Shown: positions 31,471-42,329 of the stretch, in pieces
Numbering within the stretch: the first letter of the stretch is position 1
How the letters are laid out: each line of letters opens with the position of its first letter
NCBI GenBank assembly: GCA_946902875.1
Contig: OX336342.1
Location: 16,857,523-16,921,522 of the forward strand
Direction of reading: 5' to 3'
Length of the DNA: 64,000 bases
DNA from: Nematopogon swammerdamellus
Taxonomy: Eukaryota > Arthropoda > Insecta > Lepidoptera > Adelidae
The notes under the pieces: generated by a model
The model's database searches: none
The model's input: only the letters and a program-made list of their open reading frames with translations
What the model was told of the DNA's origin: nothing
Made by a program: the position numbers and the translations under genes

Positions 31471-32976
31471 TCGGCAAGTGCGAGTTGGACTCGCGCACCG
31501 AGGGTTCCGTATCATCAGCATCACTCAATATATTTGTAGGTATTATGTATGTACAAAAACAATTCTTTTGGAAAATCACGAACCGCCTAAATAAACACTA
31601 CAGCAATGGTTTTTGACTGTGCGGCACTCGTGAAGTTGAAATATACAAAAATATATTTCTTATATGACATAACGACATATCCTTTTCGGATTTTATCTTT
31701 ACTTGTGAGACCTTGCTTCTTGCCAAATTTCATCACTCTAGCTAGGTCAACGGTAAGATACCCTATAGGTTTTGATTTCATTTGAGTGAGTTTGCAATTA
31801 TTAAAATTTCCCATAAATAGCCGTATCTTTTGATTATATTGATTTAGAAGCTTTCATTTTCTGTAGCTCGAAGGGATCACAGACGTTAGTATTTCATATT
31901 AATTTCAATTTGATATCTTGACTCGTTACTGAGAAAAAGGGTCTTGACACACAAAACAAGCAATTTTTTTTTAATATCATACTACAAGTTTAAAATTTTG
32001 GGATTTTTTCCTTTACGTGTGCTATGAGACCTTGCTTTTTACCAAATTTTATGATTCTAAGTTGACGGGAAATACCCTATAGGTATTGATTTGATTGAAG
32101 TGAGTTTGCGAGTATGAAATCTGACATAGATGGCCGTATCTTTTGATTGCGTTGATTTAGAAGCTTGCATTTTTCACACCTTAAAGAGATCGTAGATCTT
32201 AGTATTTCATATTAATTTCAATTTTTTATCTCGATCCGTTCCTGAGAAAAAGGGTCCTTGACATACAAAACAATTTTTTTTTGTGTCAATAACTACAATT
32301 TTACAATTTTCGGATTTTTTCCTTTACTTGTGCTGTAAGACCTTGCTTCTTATCAAATTTTATGATTCTATGTTAACAGGAAGTACCCTACAGGTTTTGA
32401 TTTATTTTGAGTGAGTTTGCGAGTATGAACTATGACATAGATGGCCGTATCTTTTGATTGCGTTGATTTAGAAGCTTTGATATTCTACACATTAAAGAGA
32501 TCGTAGATCTTAGTATTTCGTATTAATTTCAATTAGTTATCTTGATCCGTTCCTGAGAAAAAGGGACCTTGACATACAAAACAAACAAAAATTTTTTTGA
32601 ATGTCACATAACTATAAATTTATAATTTTCGATTTTTTCCTTTACTTGTGCTAAGAGACCTTGCTTCTTACCAAATTTCATTATTTTAGGTTAACGGGAA
32701 GTACTCTATAGGTTTTGATTTGGTTTGCCGGTAGCAAAATATGTGACTTAAATGGGCGTATCTAGTGATTGCGTGGACCTATAAGCTTAATTTTGTTACA
32801 CCTCCGAGGAAACGTAGACCTTAGTATTTGATATTAATTTCAACTTTATACCTCTACCCGTTCCTGAGAAAAAAGGTCTTGACAGACAGACACCCAGCCA
32901 GACAGACAGACAGACGGACAACAAAGTGATCCTATAAGGGTTCCGTTTTTTCCTCCTTTGAGGTACGGAACCCTAA
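31471..32976 (+). mobile_element. 1.5-kb element of about 311-bp tandem units
   Basis: The head (GGCAAGTGCGAGTTGGACTC then GCGCACCGAGGGTTCCGTAT) is shared with the R-element, but the rest differs. At least four units with a period of 311-313 bases are aligned by CCGTATCTTTTGATT (31821, 32134, 32445, and a variant at 32756). Each holds a TTGATTTAGAAGCTT segment, CAGACGTTAGTATTTCATAT or a variant, CTGAGAAAAAGGGTC and a T-run. The tail has a (GACA)n stretch, CAAAGTGATCCTATAAGGGT and TGAGGTACGGAACCCTAA. It is non-coding and of unknown class. A tail of the same type occurs at 56283-56362. Confidence 0.75.
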
Positions 32977-32979
32977 AAA

Positions 32980-34900
32980 ACAATCTAGAGATTACAAAAG
33001 CCGCCGCAGACCCGTTCTTCCGTTTTTCCCTATTTCAACCATGAATTCAGTTTTTTAAAACAACACATCATCGGCGAGTATTCGAGTATGTTATCAGTTA
33101 TCACCCAATCTGCAATTCATAGGTTTAGGTTGTGCAGGTACCTCAGAATGATTAGCAGATCAGTAGATGTGCGCACTATTGGTGGGATACCTATCCTGTT
33201 AACGAAGCCTGAAATCACCCAGGTTACATGTTTCGCAAAAGTCGCCGAAAGACTGTCTATCATAGACAGTCCCACCGCCCTAGTATTGCGACAATGAAAC
33301 GAGTTCTACAAACTATTATTTTTTGTTTTTGTGTCAACTTTCGTTACTCCTTGACTCATACAAGCTAAAACCCCATTCGAATCTACCAACGACCCGGAAA
33401 GAGTTTTTCGCTGCCAATAATTATGTAGCGCGCGTGCGATTTCTTTCCTCGAATTATTCATTTTTGTTTTACTATTGAGTTCACGAGATTATGGGGGCAA
33501 GAGGCCCTCTGTTGTTGCCAAATGTTGCAATCGAAGGCGTGGCTCGATCGACTTTGACATGATATTTCATTTTGAAATATATATGCGCCATTTTGATAAT
33601 GGATCCATATGAATTATTGGCTCTGTATGTTAACTTATCTAAAGTTCTCTATGGCTATCTACTTACTAAAATTTTCTTCTAGTCAGTCTTGGCGTAAACC
33701 TTCTTAGTTTTTATGAGTGTGCCTTGATAAACATACACACTCTCTATTCCCTTAATTATATACATTCAACATATTTCCTTTGAGTATTCTCAAAGAAAAA
33801 ATAACTTGGTAAATATTAACATCAAAGAATTTAGTGGCACGTAGTAGCAACGGCACTCTTGCACATACTTGGCTTGCTAAATTAGTAGTAGAACGCATTG
33901 CTTTGCTGCAAATGCTTGTAAAATTAAAGACAATAAAACCTCGTTTTCAAAGCTAGTGCTTACCTTTCCATGACGAAAGCTCCTTGGCTACCATTTTCTA
34001 AAGTTTACTTACACGCTTTAAGGTAACGTACAGGTCGAGGTAGGTACTGTTGCTAAATAATCAGGAATAACCATCATATAACCGTATCTAACTCACATTC
34101 GCGGGTTATTTGTAGTATTCAGTGGTTGTCACAGCCAGTTTAAGGGAATGACGAAGTCCTACAGACGTATTTTCAGTTTTAAAACATTCGTACACACGTG
34201 AGGCACTCAGGAGGGACAAAAGGTTCAGAGAGTCACGATTCTTTTAATGAATTTACGTGTACGTTTGTCGTAAAGGAAGCGTTCTTTAGCGCTTTCGGCT
34301 CACTGTGCGTGCACTAAAAAGGATTTATTATGGTCTGGAGAGGTTTTGTTTGTAAACGACGAGTATATTCAAATTATTGGGGTAACCTAACCTACCCGAG
34401 GTATCGGAGACCAGTTAAGCGGAACGGTGTTTGCTCGCGCTGCCGTAATCGGTTGAGTTTTCCGCTACCCGAATATGCGGGTGTCCCAATGATTACCAGA
34501 GAAACTTCAGGAGGTGGAAATAAGCTTACCAACTTTTATAAAACTATTTTGAGAAAAAAAAACATCTTAATAAAGTATGAACATTTATTATGGGAAATTG
34601 TATACTTACTTTTGGTTTTGACCTGCCTAATCTAATCTTTTTCGTCCTCGAAATATCTGTACATTATCTAGTCGGCTCTCGAATATACATGCGCCCTTCG
34701 ATCTTTTTGTGATTATACATTTTTTCCATTTGCGTTTTGTTTTGTTAAAGCTGTTTTTTCTTAAGGTAGAAATTAAATTGTTGTAATTGTATAAGTTTAT
34801 TATTATTGTTCTTTTTTTTCTTTACTTTAGGTGTGGTTAGTTTTAGTTAGATTAGTCGTGCTATTTAATATTTAATATGTTATATCTAGTCTAGCCTATA
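32980..34900. other. No recognisable gene
   Basis: A 69-codon frame at 33088-33297 (ends FAKVAERLSIIDSPTALVLR) and a 101-codon frame at 34330-34635 have no motif I recognise. The first is short and isolated, and may be a decayed retroelement piece. No named repeats are found. Confidence 0.4.
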
Positions 34901-34904
34901 AGTG

Positions 34905-35115
34905 TATGTACTTCTCGGCAAAGTGGGTCCAACTGCAAATCAGCGCAACGTCGTTGTCTCCAATTGCATATGCTTAGTTGGGCCCAATTTGTCGCCATTT
35001 TTTGTTGATGTGCCATATGTATATAAATAATGTTACTTGTTAAACTGGCGACAAATAAACACTCATTTCATTTTCATTTCATTTTATTTCATTTCATTTC
35101 ATTTCATTTCATTTT
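34905..35115 (+). mobile_element. Possible retroposon 3' end with (ATTTC)n tail
   Basis: GCGACAAATAAACACTCATT carries AATAAA and leads straight into about ten ATTTC units ending near 35115. Upstream there is no coding sequence I recognise. The arrangement matches other retroposon ends in this window. Confidence 0.45.
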
Positions 35116-35119
35116 CCGT

Positions 35120-36325
35120 CTACGCATACGCCTTAGTCACACGCGCACTCTTTCGACTAGCAAATACGTAAGTAAGCATGGCAAAAATGACAGATTATGC
35201 AGGTTCACCGTATCGCCGAGGTTTTTCTCTCGGATATTTTTCTGTTCCCTCGTAATCATAATACCTCTTCTCTCCATTATTTTGGTTAGGTATCGATCTG
35301 TAAATAATATCTACGCAGAGCTTTTATTCTTTCTGATGCGAGTAATTTCCTGAACTATCGGACTACATTAGCTGAATATTGCAAGAGCATATTCTCGACT
35401 CCGAAGTTCCGGATCGCTGCTCTAGATAATTGTATTATAAAGGGACGATGTTAAAAGCTTTATTTGAGAGGCTGAGACGTACCATTGTTCCGATAAATAT
35501 TATGGCTACAGAACTACGAGCAAACCATTACCTTAGTTAATAATTTCTACAATAATCACCTAGTAGTGGAAGACGACGCAAAGTTCGCTAAATGTTTATC
35601 GAGATATTCGAAGGGGTATGAAAAGACTGGTATGAGCAGCAGAACGTTGATAAGGCGGCCTGCTGGATGCGGCTTTCAGAACAAAGCAGGCGGAGGGAAC
35701 AGTCGTGGTCGTGGTATGTTAATGAGTGTTTGGCTGGAATAATGCCATTCATTTAATACGTTAATTTGCATGCATATAGGAACGTCCATATCTTCAGTGG
35801 GCAATGCGTTGCAGGCTTTCCGAGAGACAAGCTACTTAAAACTCGCCTTGTGCACCCAAGTTAATGTAATGATGGGTGTTTTGAATTGTTTCGAACTGAA
35901 ACGTTTCGAGGAAAGTCTAAGGAATTCTTAATGAGTGTCCTGGATCCAAAACCCCAGGAATATGAAAGTTCTAATGAAGTACCGAATGTAAGACTGATCC
36001 CCTTCCATTCGGTAAACATAGTTAAATTGTTTATAAAATAACACACGCACCTCCTTTAGGATATCCCAGGGCTGCTCAATTATCCTATGTTTTAATTTCT
36101 AATTTATGTTTACGTTAGTTAAGAAACATAGCTTGCACTTGTAACCACTACAGCAACGAAGGGTTGTAGCTGGACGATCACACGGATCCCAATGCGTAGT
36201 AGCAAAGTCGGGGCGAAATATACGATTCTATATTAAAATCAAAATCAATATTAAAGGAACTAAGTAACTATCTTCGTGACTGCTTTGCTTGCTTTTGATA
36301 AATTATACTGTCCAATATATATTTT
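35120..36325. other. No gene seen
   Basis: No recognisable protein, SINE or inverted repeat. Confidence 0.4.
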
Positions 36326-36330
36326 TTTTA

Positions 36331-36707
36331 TTTTTTTTTATGGAAACTGATACGGTTGACTACATCACCTACAAAATCCGTGATGTCAGCCCTTAACACC
36401 GCGTGAACTAGGTGCCATATGTCAGTGCTTCTCTCCATTTCATGTCGGCTGCACTGAACTGGACGGGAAACACGAACTGTTAACATAGCCGTTTCGGCCG
36501 ACGTTTCGCTCAGTGCGGTGGTACCAACCCGGTCGGGATAAGCCCTACCACCTAGTAAGGTAAGAAGGGACCTACAATTTAACGTGGAATCCGAACCATG
36601 GTCGGTCAGCCTCCAACGGTCTAGCGGTCACCTATCCAAGAACTGACCGCGCTCAGCGTTGCTTAACAACAGTCGACCGACCGCACCACTGAGCTACCGA
36701 GGCTGAC
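36331..36707 (-). mobile_element. SINE-B, full length
   Basis: Read on the minus strand it starts GTCAGCCTCGGTAGCTCAGT, a tRNA-like A-box with TAGCTCAGTGG. The 5S-like segment (GTTAAGCAACGCTGAGCGCG, then TTGGATAGGTGACCGCT) follows, then the shared body and a 3' part ending in TTTCCATAAAA and an A-tail (T-run at 36331-36340). It is about 375 bp long and not coding. Confidence 0.9.
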
Positions 36708-36907
36708 TAGCAAAACAGCGGTTTATCTGCGAGTCCTATTTTCGGGATACAGCGTGATGGTATGTGTGTAGAAACCTGTTTCTACTCGTTCTTCAGTTTC
36801 CTGTTCCTGTAGGAACGGCGACATATATCTCTTCATCCGCCTAATATCTTACAAGCTCCCATACCATCCAAACGATAATCCGGACATTCAAGTTAGCGGG
36901 TGTCGCA

Positions 36908-37092
36908 GCGGGCCCGGCTGCACGAAGGCAGGTAAACCCTCCTCATCAGCGCAGTTAGCATCCGTAGTCGATTATCGCGTTAGCACAGCTCCAGTTAATC
37001 GACGATTAATCCTTACCACTTCCCGGGCCGCCCTGGGATTGTGCGATCGTTAGTAACTGGGTTTAATGTGCACCTGTGAATCGGGCCCGCGC
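36908..37092. mobile_element. Possible MITE with GGGCCCG ends
   Basis: GCGGGCCCGGCTGCAC at the left faces GTGAATCGGGCCCGCGC at the right, about 185 bases apart, as short imperfect inverted repeats. The interior has CAGTTAATCGACGATTAATC and is non-coding. No clear target duplication is visible. Confidence 0.4.
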
Positions 37093-37307
37093 AGCTAGGA
37101 TCGGAGACATAAACCGCCATCCACTAGCGATCATGGTGGCAGTGTCGAATTTGTTAGTTGCAGATTAATCAATGAATGCTGTTGTTTCGAATCGAGCAAG
37201 GAACATTTCGATGATGGCTATGTTCAGTCGTCTAGCCGTCGAACATGACAAACACTGTGAAAGTCCGAATGATGTTCGGTGCAATGGTTTACATGCCAGC
37301 AACCATG

Positions 37308-37358
37308 ATACCTAGTGAATGGTCCGCTTAAGGTTTTAACGGACCATTCACTAGGTAT
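37308..37358. repeat. Perfect 19-bp stem inverted repeat
   Basis: ATACCTAGTGAATGGTCCG at 37308-37326 is exactly inverted at 37340-37358 with a 13-base loop. Outside a 2-base bulge the pairing continues with CATGAT. It has no transposon features. Confidence 0.95.
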
Positions 37359-37778
37359 ATCATGAAATATTGAGGGCTGAAATGTTTACAATTTGCTATG
37401 TCCGAGGCTATTATTGCAAAACGAAAAGTTTATTAAAGATTGTTCTAAAAAAAACTATATGTTTAAGTATTCCATTCAGTGCTTACGACATGAAAAATAT
37501 TTTTAAGATTTTATCTTAAACGGTTATAGATAAAATCTCATTATTCTGAGTGAGACGTCTAATAGAGATACGTGATGGGCGACGCGGAGGCGGCGACGAC
37601 GGCTGTGCAGTGGCTGCGCTGCGAGGGGCGCGTGAATGGCAGAAGGTAGGTACTACCACTGAAGCGAGCACTGAAGTGAGCAATACGGAGCACGAAGCAA
37701 TCGCGCACACACTCATTATGCCTGCAACAAGGCTACGAATAGCTACGGAGTCCACTGCGTCTGAACGACGCACGTCGA

Positions 37779-38006
37779 TTTTTTCTTTTTATGTAATCCG
37801 GTATGGGTGGCTGAGTCGGAGGGGCCAAAGTGCATGCTCCGACCAGCCAATATTACCTCCGAGAAGGTAGGTGCCATCCCGGAGACTTCCCTGGATTGCT
37901 GGCTATACTGAAGTAGAGGAGAACACAAGCGAGGCTGCTATGCGGTCATTTTACATCGAGTACGGTGGTACCAACCCAGGCGGCTACAATTTGAGCCTAC
38001 CACCCA
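37779..38006 (-). mobile_element. SINE-A, 3' half (split by a LINE fragment)
   Basis: The plus strand reads from the inverse A-tail through ATGTAATCCGGTATGGGTGG, CCTCCGAGAAGGTAGGTG and GGTACCAACCCAGGCGGCTA to CTACCACC. There the LINE fragment 38008-38721 begins. The SINE resumes at 38722 with CCACCTAGTAACGGG. Confidence 0.85.
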
Positions 38007-38007
38007 T

Positions 38008-38721
38008 AAGGTGTCTAACGACGCCCATGGACATTCGGTCGTACGCGGGGTTGCTAATGCCATGCCGGCCTGACAGGTGCCCCTCTTGAAGGACCCGAGA
38101 CTGTACTTGGGGGAAAATATATGGGCAGGGAGAGCGTTCCATAGTTTACCGGTTCTGTAGAGGAAAGATCGGTACGCATCCGCGGTAAATCCAGCATGTA
38201 AGGATGCAGTCCCTGCCTAGTGCTCGTGGTGCGGAGGTGGAAAGGGGACGGCGGGATCGCATTAAACAGCTCCTTCGAGCACTCCCCATGGAATAAGCGA
38301 TAGAACACACTTAGGGAGCCGACATCCCTTCGGCGTTGCGGTGGTTCTAAATCGCAGGACACTTCGGGGTCACCCACTAGTCGCACGGCTCGACGCTGGA
38401 TCGAGTCCAGAGGCGCAAGCTGGTATTTGGCAGAGCCATCCCACAGGTGCGACCAGTACTCCAAGCAGGACCTGATCTGCGAATTATACAGAAGCAGCTT
38501 TTGGTCCGGCGTGAAGTACCGTCGCACCTTATTGAGTCCGCCCAGATTTTTAGAAGCCAGCTTGGCCTTCCCCTCGATATGGAGACGAAAGTCCAGGTCA
38601 TGCGACAGTTCGACTCCGAGGATCCCGAGGTGTTCGCTTAATTTAAGCGACGTGCCTTGGAATGAAGGAGCCGGTGTGAACGCCGCTCTCTTCGCACTGA
38701 ACGCGCAAACTTGTGCCTTGA
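38008..38721 (-). pseudogene. LINE RT C-terminal fragment inserted in SINE-A
   Basis: This is a close copy of 4107-4870. Most of it is one minus-strand open frame (38740-38054): AQVCAFSAKRAAFTPAPSF, VLGVELSHDLD-type thumb sequence, YFTPDQKLLLYNSQIRSCLE, SIQRRAVRLVGDPEVSCDL and a C-terminus that goes out of frame after LDLPRMRTDL. It lacks the RT catalytic core and is inactive. CCACC is found at both edges and may be a short target duplication. Confidence 0.85.
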
Positions 38722-38788
38722 ACCACCTAGTAACGGGCAAGGGAAGGGAGCTACAGTTTTACACCGGTTCCGAACGGTGAAGCAGCAG
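38722..38788 (-). mobile_element. SINE-A continuation after the LINE insertion
   Basis: It carries CCACCTAGTAACGGGCAAGG, TACAGTTTTACACCGGTTCC and GAACGGTGAAGCAGCAG, the body segment directly next to that ending at 38006. The head is missing. Confidence 0.8.
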
Positions 38789-38789
38789 A

Positions 38790-39600
38790 TTTGAGCGCGT
38801 AACTAGGTCGTAAATAGCGTGGAGTGAGATCGTGATTGTTTTATTATCGCAGAATAGTGAAACATGATGGAATACAGATCTTCCATGCATGAAGCGCGAT
38901 GGCTTGCTAATATTTTATACATTTCGTCCAGTTCATTGTAGCACAGCCACAACGACAGGGAAGCTGGCTGGCACCCAGTTCCGACAGGAATAGGGTGTAA
39001 TGGGCTGTATCCGAGGGTGTGGCATTGGATGAGACAACCATATCGGGCTCAAAAACAATTAATAATAATTAACTGCTCTTATGATTTTACCTTCGACAGC
39101 AGATATTATGCATTTAGAATACTCTATAGTTCCAGGATTAGTTCAGTTCACTCATCGAAGGCATAATAATCAGTTAATACCTATCAATATCGTGGCTGTA
39201 CCGAGATCGTTGTTTCAACGCCAGTTTAATCTGCACCTCCCAGACGAGCGGACGCGGAAATTGATAAGGATTTGACGGGAGATTGGCAGCTGCCCGTCTA
39301 ATCCGTGCAGTTGAATTAACGCGCACAAACACTGACCGACTGTTCCAATTCGCTACAAAGTCGGGAGAAAGGCACGATACTGCGGTAAAATGTACAAAAG
39401 GCTGGTAGTTAGTTCGACGGTACCGTAGCAATTTTCTACTTGTGCATCACCGCTGGCCGCCCTTCCCCGCGTCGCGCGTATATGAGACGCTTCTACGCTC
39501 AGAAGCGTGCGATTTTCTATACTTATATCCTAAAACGTTCTCAATGAATTGTTGAATCCTGTTGCGTAATAATCTGCCGTCCAATTCTTATTTGTAGTAT
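38790..39600. other. No gene seen
   Basis: No recognisable protein or repeat. Open frames 39081-39275 and 39431-39174 overlap on opposite strands, without motifs. Confidence 0.4.
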
Positions 39601-39605
39601 TTGAG

Positions 39606-40016
39606 TTAAGCGGCAGATGGCCGAGTGGTCTGAGCGTCGGCTTCTAGTGCGAGAGGTCCGAGGTTCGAATCTGGTCGGCGTGAACCAATGAGTTTTTTCT
39701 GACAAAAAAAAAACAAATACGCCTGCTGCTTCACCGTTCGGAACCGGTGTAAAACTGTAGGTCCCTTTCCTTGCCCCTCACTAGGTGGTAGGCTCAAATT
39801 GTAGCCGACTGGGTTGGTACCACTGAACTGGATGTAAGATGGCCGCATGTCAGCTTCGGCTGTGTTCTCCTTTAGTCCAGTATAGCCAGTAATCCAAAGG
39901 GAAGTCACCGGTATGACACCTACATTCTCGGAGGTGATATTGGCTGGTCGGAGCATGTGATTTGGCCCCTTCGACTTAGCTACCATACCGGATTACATCA
40001 AAATAAAAAAAAAAAA
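39606..40016 (+). mobile_element. SINE-A, full length, tRNA-derived
   Basis: The head looks like a tRNA of the Ser/Leu type. The A-box TGGCCGAGTGG is at 39618-39628 and the B-box GGTTCGAATCT at 39662-39672, a spacing suitable for RNA polymerase III. The body (TGCTTCACCGTTCGGAACCG, GTAGGTCCC, CTAGGTGGTAGG, GTTGGTACCAC) and 3' part (CTAGTCCAGTATAGCCAGT, CTACCATACCGGATTACATC) follow. An A-rich tail ends at about 40016. No target duplication could be identified. It is the reference copy for the family in this window. Confidence 0.9.
39611..39683 (+). other. tRNA-like head of SINE-A (not a tRNA gene)
   Basis: A and B boxes are both present, but the sequence runs straight into SINE body. The cloverleaf 3' half is incomplete and no discriminator/terminator structure follows, so it is not called as a tRNA. 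Confidence 0.7.
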
Positions 40017-40398
40017 CATAAAAGGAGACAAGACACCTAACCTTCTAAGCAAAATTGTCTATCCTTTAGTTGCCATCCTCGTAAAAGAAATGTTTGTTAT
40101 CAAAATCGACTTAGAATTTTGTTAGCATATACTACATAGCTTTTGCCCGCGGCTTCGCTCGCGTGAAATTCCTATTTAAAAAGAAAAAAGTAAATACCTA
40201 AGCCCGCTATTATAACAAGAGTTATGGAGGAACATACATACGCACAGAAATGATATCTAAAAATAATCAATTTATTTTTAGTATCATACATAGAGTCTAC
40301 AAACGCAATATCTCGTAAAAGAAAGTAACTTATTCCATGACCATCCCTTACAGGTTTATTATTAGTACTTAGTATTGAATACCATATGAGCATTCTCT

Positions 40399-40434
40399 CG
40401 CAAATCGGAGCACGACACAGTGCTCCGATTTGCG
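40399..40434. repeat. Perfect 15-bp stem inverted repeat
   Basis: CGCAAATCGGAGCAC (40399-40413) is inverted exactly at 40420-40434 with the loop GACACA. A rho-independent terminator is not relevant in a eukaryote, and its origin is unknown. Confidence 0.9.
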
Positions 40435-40745
40435 TTTTATATTAAGTATTGATTATTATCACACTGCTAATGCGCATAGGTAATGAATAATCATTAAAAC
40501 CAATCATATCGGTCGCGCCGCCTGGAGCATGTAAAACGAGATGGAGTACGTAGGTCCATCCAGATGGAAATTGGCTATTATACCACAGAATAGATTATAC
40601 TCTCGTGTAGGCGGCCTAGCAGCGCGGAAAACTAACTCCACCTTGTGATCGAAACTTTACATACCTACTTTCCTATCTATTCTGTATAATAGTGTGGTGT
40701 GGATGTACCATGCGAATATTACGAAAACATTTGCGGGAGCTTCTA

Positions 40746-40828
40746 AATAGTCAGTCAGTCAGTCAGCGTGTAAGCGTCTACTGCTGGACATACGCCTCTC
40801 CAATTTTCCTCCAGTCCTCCCGGCCTTC
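40746..40828 (-). mobile_element. RTE 3' fragment, about 80 bp
   Basis: (TCAG)n followed by CGTGTAAGCGTCTACTGCTG and CCTCCAGTCCTCCCGGCCTT matches 25072-25150, the 3' end of the intact RTE, with one difference in the compared part. It is a severely 5'-truncated insertion. CTTCTA on both sides may be a remnant target duplication. Confidence 0.85.
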
Positions 40829-41139
40829 TACATAATGAATGTTCTATTACAAAAATATCTGTAATTTAATTAATTTTAAAATGTATTTTACTGATCTTAT
40901 TTCCCATTTCTCAATTAAACGTTAATATTTTGTAAGTAATGAACTGAAAATTATCTATCCATACAGACTTTTTTAGATTTCCGTAAACTTACGGCGCGGC
41001 GGCGGCAAAAAAAATTATTTATTATATTGAGAAGATAACCATAAGAAGCAATAGTTTGCCTGACAAGTCAAATCATTGCTGTAGTTTGTGTTAAGACTTT
41101 TCTTTATTTTGGTAAACACGTAACTCAAATATATTGTGT

Positions 41140-41190
41140 GGTGGTACGGAACTCTCGGTGTGCGAGTCCGACTCGCACTTGGCGGCTTTT
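41140..41190 (-). mobile_element. R-element head fragment
   Basis: GGTACGGAACTCTCGGTGTG then CGAGTCCGACTCGCACTTGG is the inverted family head with its GCGAGTCGGACTCGC-type palindrome well preserved. The rest of the element is not evident to the left. Confidence 0.65.
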
Positions 41191-41200
41191 TAAGAAACTT

Positions 41201-41587
41201 GACGGGCCGGATTTCCTTCTAAACTCATGAGGCCGGCCCCTTACACGATGTCAGTGTTTCCCAGTGTTCCCTGTACCGTGTGGGGCCGGTACTTAAAAAT
41301 AATAGCCCCACTGCATCTCTCCCCATGCATGTCGTAAAAGAGGACTAAGAGATAAGGACAAGATGCCGTGCTAAAGGGCGACATGCTCGCCACCTTGGCA
41401 CGGTACTTCAACCGAGTCATGCGGCAGGTGGGTCTTCGTGCCTTACTTGCTGCTTGATCGATTGAATCTTGGTGTTCGGTGTTGTGCTGTAATTCACCAG
41501 AGTTCTTGCAGCACAACACCGATTACTCTGCTTACCCCGTTTGTCGGGATTCAGCGTGTGTGAAATGTATATATATATATGTATGTA
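41201..41587 (+). mobile_element. Repeat C, longest copy
   Basis: The GGCCGGTACTTAAAAATAAT start leads through CTTGGCACGGTACTTCAACC and GGGTCTTCGTGCCTTACTTG to GATTACTCTGCTTACCCC and GGGATTCAGCGTGTGTG, ending in a TA/TATG-repeat tail (41568-41587). Other copies lie at 16785-17082, 28990-29135 (3' end) and 61866-61975 (inverted, 5' part). It is non-coding, and the class is not determined. Confidence 0.75.
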
Positions 41588-41689
41588 GTGTTTCCCTTTG
41601 ATCGTGCTGACTGACTACATTGGACTGGAAACTATACTAACGTCGACCAAGAGTAAAAAATTTATACATCCTTACCCTTAATAAAATCC

Positions 41690-41900
41690 AACGTCTGCTT
41701 TCTGTCTGTCTGTCTGCATGTATGTTTGTCTGTCCGCTTATAACTCGAGAACCACGGAACCGATTTTAATAAAAAAACATTCTATGGATAGCTTGATTCT
41801 TCCCATCAACTATACGCTACTTACTATCACGCTAAATGGCTTATGAGGTTAGCAGTGAAGTGAAATATGAGAGCGGGCGGAGCCGCGGGCACACCTAGTA
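41690..41900 (+). mobile_element. Helitron-like 3' part (tentative)
   Basis: A TCTGTCTGTCTG stretch and CTCGAGAACCACGGAACCGA are followed by GCGGGCGGAGCCGCGGGCAC and CCTAGTAAT. The end GCCGCGGGC plus about ten bases plus CTAG-T recurs at 58545-58558. A GC-rich palindrome shortly before CTAG|T fits the 3' ends of Helitrons, but no helicase is present and the left end is undefined. Confidence 0.35.
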
Positions 41901-42329
41901 ATAGTATAATTGAGAGCCGTTCCTTTTTTACCGTTCCGTAGCAAGCGACGCTGCGCTGGCAGGGACCCTTATAAAATCGGTCCGTTCTCTGTCTGTCCGT
42001 CCGTCCGTTCGTCTGTTACAGCCTGTAGCTCCTAAACGGTTGGAGCTATATCCTTGAAACTTGAAATTTATATAGATTCCTGGTAGTTAACGTAATTGTA
42101 TGCGTATGCAATGTCAGAGTTCCTCAACTTAACAGGAACAGCAGAAACTAACTTTAAAAAAAAAATAATAACAGGTCTAGTAAATCAATGAAAAGGTCCC
42201 TCAGAGCCTAGATTATTACTATCTACTGCAAAATATACCTATACTTGTGTAAACAGTTATCGTAATGAATGTGTACAATTTGCACTGTCACAAAGCGAGA
42301 AGCTTCATAATAAATAAATAATTGAAGTA

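Noticed and set aside
34330..34635. 101-codon plus-strand frame
   Set aside because: No motif, and the C-terminal half is AT-rich hydrophobic sequence consistent with chance.
39611..39683. Apparent tRNA gene
   Set aside because: Good A and B boxes, but it continues into SINE-A body with A-rich tail. It is the head of a SINE.
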